From Yamagishiella unicocca (lineage: Eukaryota; Chlorophyta; Chlorophyceae; Chlamydomonadales; Volvocaceae): 64,000 bases of DNA. A program made the position numbers and the translations under genes. Where the stretch lies: positions 2,170,001 through 2,234,000 of the forward strand of contig BDSL01000001.1 of the NCBI GenBank assembly GCA_003116995.1, in the 5' to 3' direction. Numbering within the stretch: the stretch's first letter is position 1; each line of letters starts with the position of its first letter. The notes beneath the pieces are model-generated. The model worked only from the letters and a program-made list of their open reading frames with translations. It made no database searches and was not told the DNA's origin. Shown here piece by piece: positions 63,101-64,000 of this stretch.

Positions 63101-64000
63101 CCCTACCTGACCACCCATTTAATCTCTACCTAACCCCTGCTTTAATCCCATGCGATCCCCGGTTTGACCCCTACCTGATCTCACCCGATGCCCCTGCAGT
63201 GCTTCCAGTCGGGCCTGCCGTCGCTCTGCCAGCACAAGCACCGCTCCGCCACCGCCGCGCTCTCCACGCTGGACGCGCGCTGCCCCCGCGGCGGCCTCAC
63301 GCAGCGCTTCGGCCTCAACCACCGCAGCCTCTATCCCCGCCTGGCCACCGCCCGCGACTACTACGTCTTCACGAGCCACGCGGGCACGGCCCTCGAGGTG
63401 CATGACCGGCGCGCCATGTCTTCCCCACTCTACACGATGGCTCGGATGCCCCGGCAGCACCCGGCAGCGCCCGCTGCAGAGCCGCGGATGCCCCCGCCGC
63501 CGCCAGCTCCCACGTCGCGACCGTGGCACGCGGGAGAGGGCGCGGCGGGTGCGGCGGCGGGGGCGGGTCCGGTGTGGGACGAGCTGGCGGATGAACAGGA
63601 AGGCGAGGAAGGAGAGGAGCGGGAGGCGGCCGGCGGGCTGGGCCGAGGGCAGGTGGCTGCGGAGGCGCTTCCGGCGGAGGGGTGGCGCGAAGGGCCGGCG
63701 GCACTGCCTTACGAGCACCAGGGGCTGTGGCTGGAGGCCAGCGAGGATGTGCTGGTGGGCCGCTCGGACAACGGTATGTGGGTGATGGTGGGTCGCACGA
63801 GGGCTGCTGCTTTGACCCGGAGTAATGTACGGTACTGCGTATCCCATTATGACGCCCGCCGCAGGCACGTTGTGGATGTGGGACCTGTCCACGTCGCTGG
63901 GCTGGGCTCGCGGACCAGAACGCAGCGGCCTGTGGCATTGGATGTACGAGCACGGCCCGCTGCTTGAAGATGATTCATACACGGATTTTGGGCATGGGAG

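Overview
This window is nuclear DNA from a green alga, most likely a volvocine chlorophyte (Chlamydomonas, Gonium or Volvox group). The evidence is GC-rich coding sequence, many small exons with GT-AG junctions that join in phase, Ala, Gly and Ser-rich inserts inside conserved domains, minisatellites in introns, TGTAA-type 3' signals, and gene families typical of that group: receptor-like class III cyclases with a solute-binding ectodomain, plant-type FPG, and fused HPPK-DHPS. Coding models were built by eye from exon homology and splice phase. Those for Trm1, the ABC1 kinase, the RRM protein, the RluA enzyme, FPG, P4H and HPPK-DHPS join into continuous reading frames over their whole length.

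Layout: 1-2075, nothing recognised. 2076-11671, minus: receptor-like cyclase with two cyclase domains; its 5' exons were not found. About 13460-20320, minus: large coiled-coil protein of about 17 exons. 21079-24513, plus: Trm1-type tRNA guanine-26 dimethyltransferase. 25689-30248, minus: ADCK1-like ABC1 kinase. 30686-32510, plus: Gly-rich protein with two RRMs. 33241-35269, minus, and 35549-37789, plus: a head-to-head pair of RecA-like proteins that have both lost the Walker A lysine. 40024-40596, minus: small protein probably sent to mitochondria. 40974-45008, plus: RluA-family pseudouridine synthase. 45597-51192, minus: FPG DNA glycosylase with a tRNA-Asn gene inside intron 4. 51650-55514, plus: secretory prolyl 4-hydroxylase with a ShKT domain. 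57055-61006, minus: HPPK-DHPS of folate synthesis. 61190 to the right edge, plus: F-box protein with WD-like repeats, incomplete.

From the coiled-coil gene to the right edge, twelve protein genes alternate strictly between strands, so neighbours share short divergent promoters (about 180-460 bp where starts are clear) or convergent 3' ends. Several products act in nucleic-acid maintenance or modification (FPG, the RecA-like pair, Trm1, RluA), and several have N-termini that look like organelle presequences.

The strongest candidate for something undescribed is the divergent RecA-like pair: two paralogues sharing an intron position, both with broken P-loops, about 280 bp apart. Other notable points are four probable GC-AG introns, a family of about 85-bp repeats found only inside introns of four genes, and minisatellites built from strictly alternating variants.
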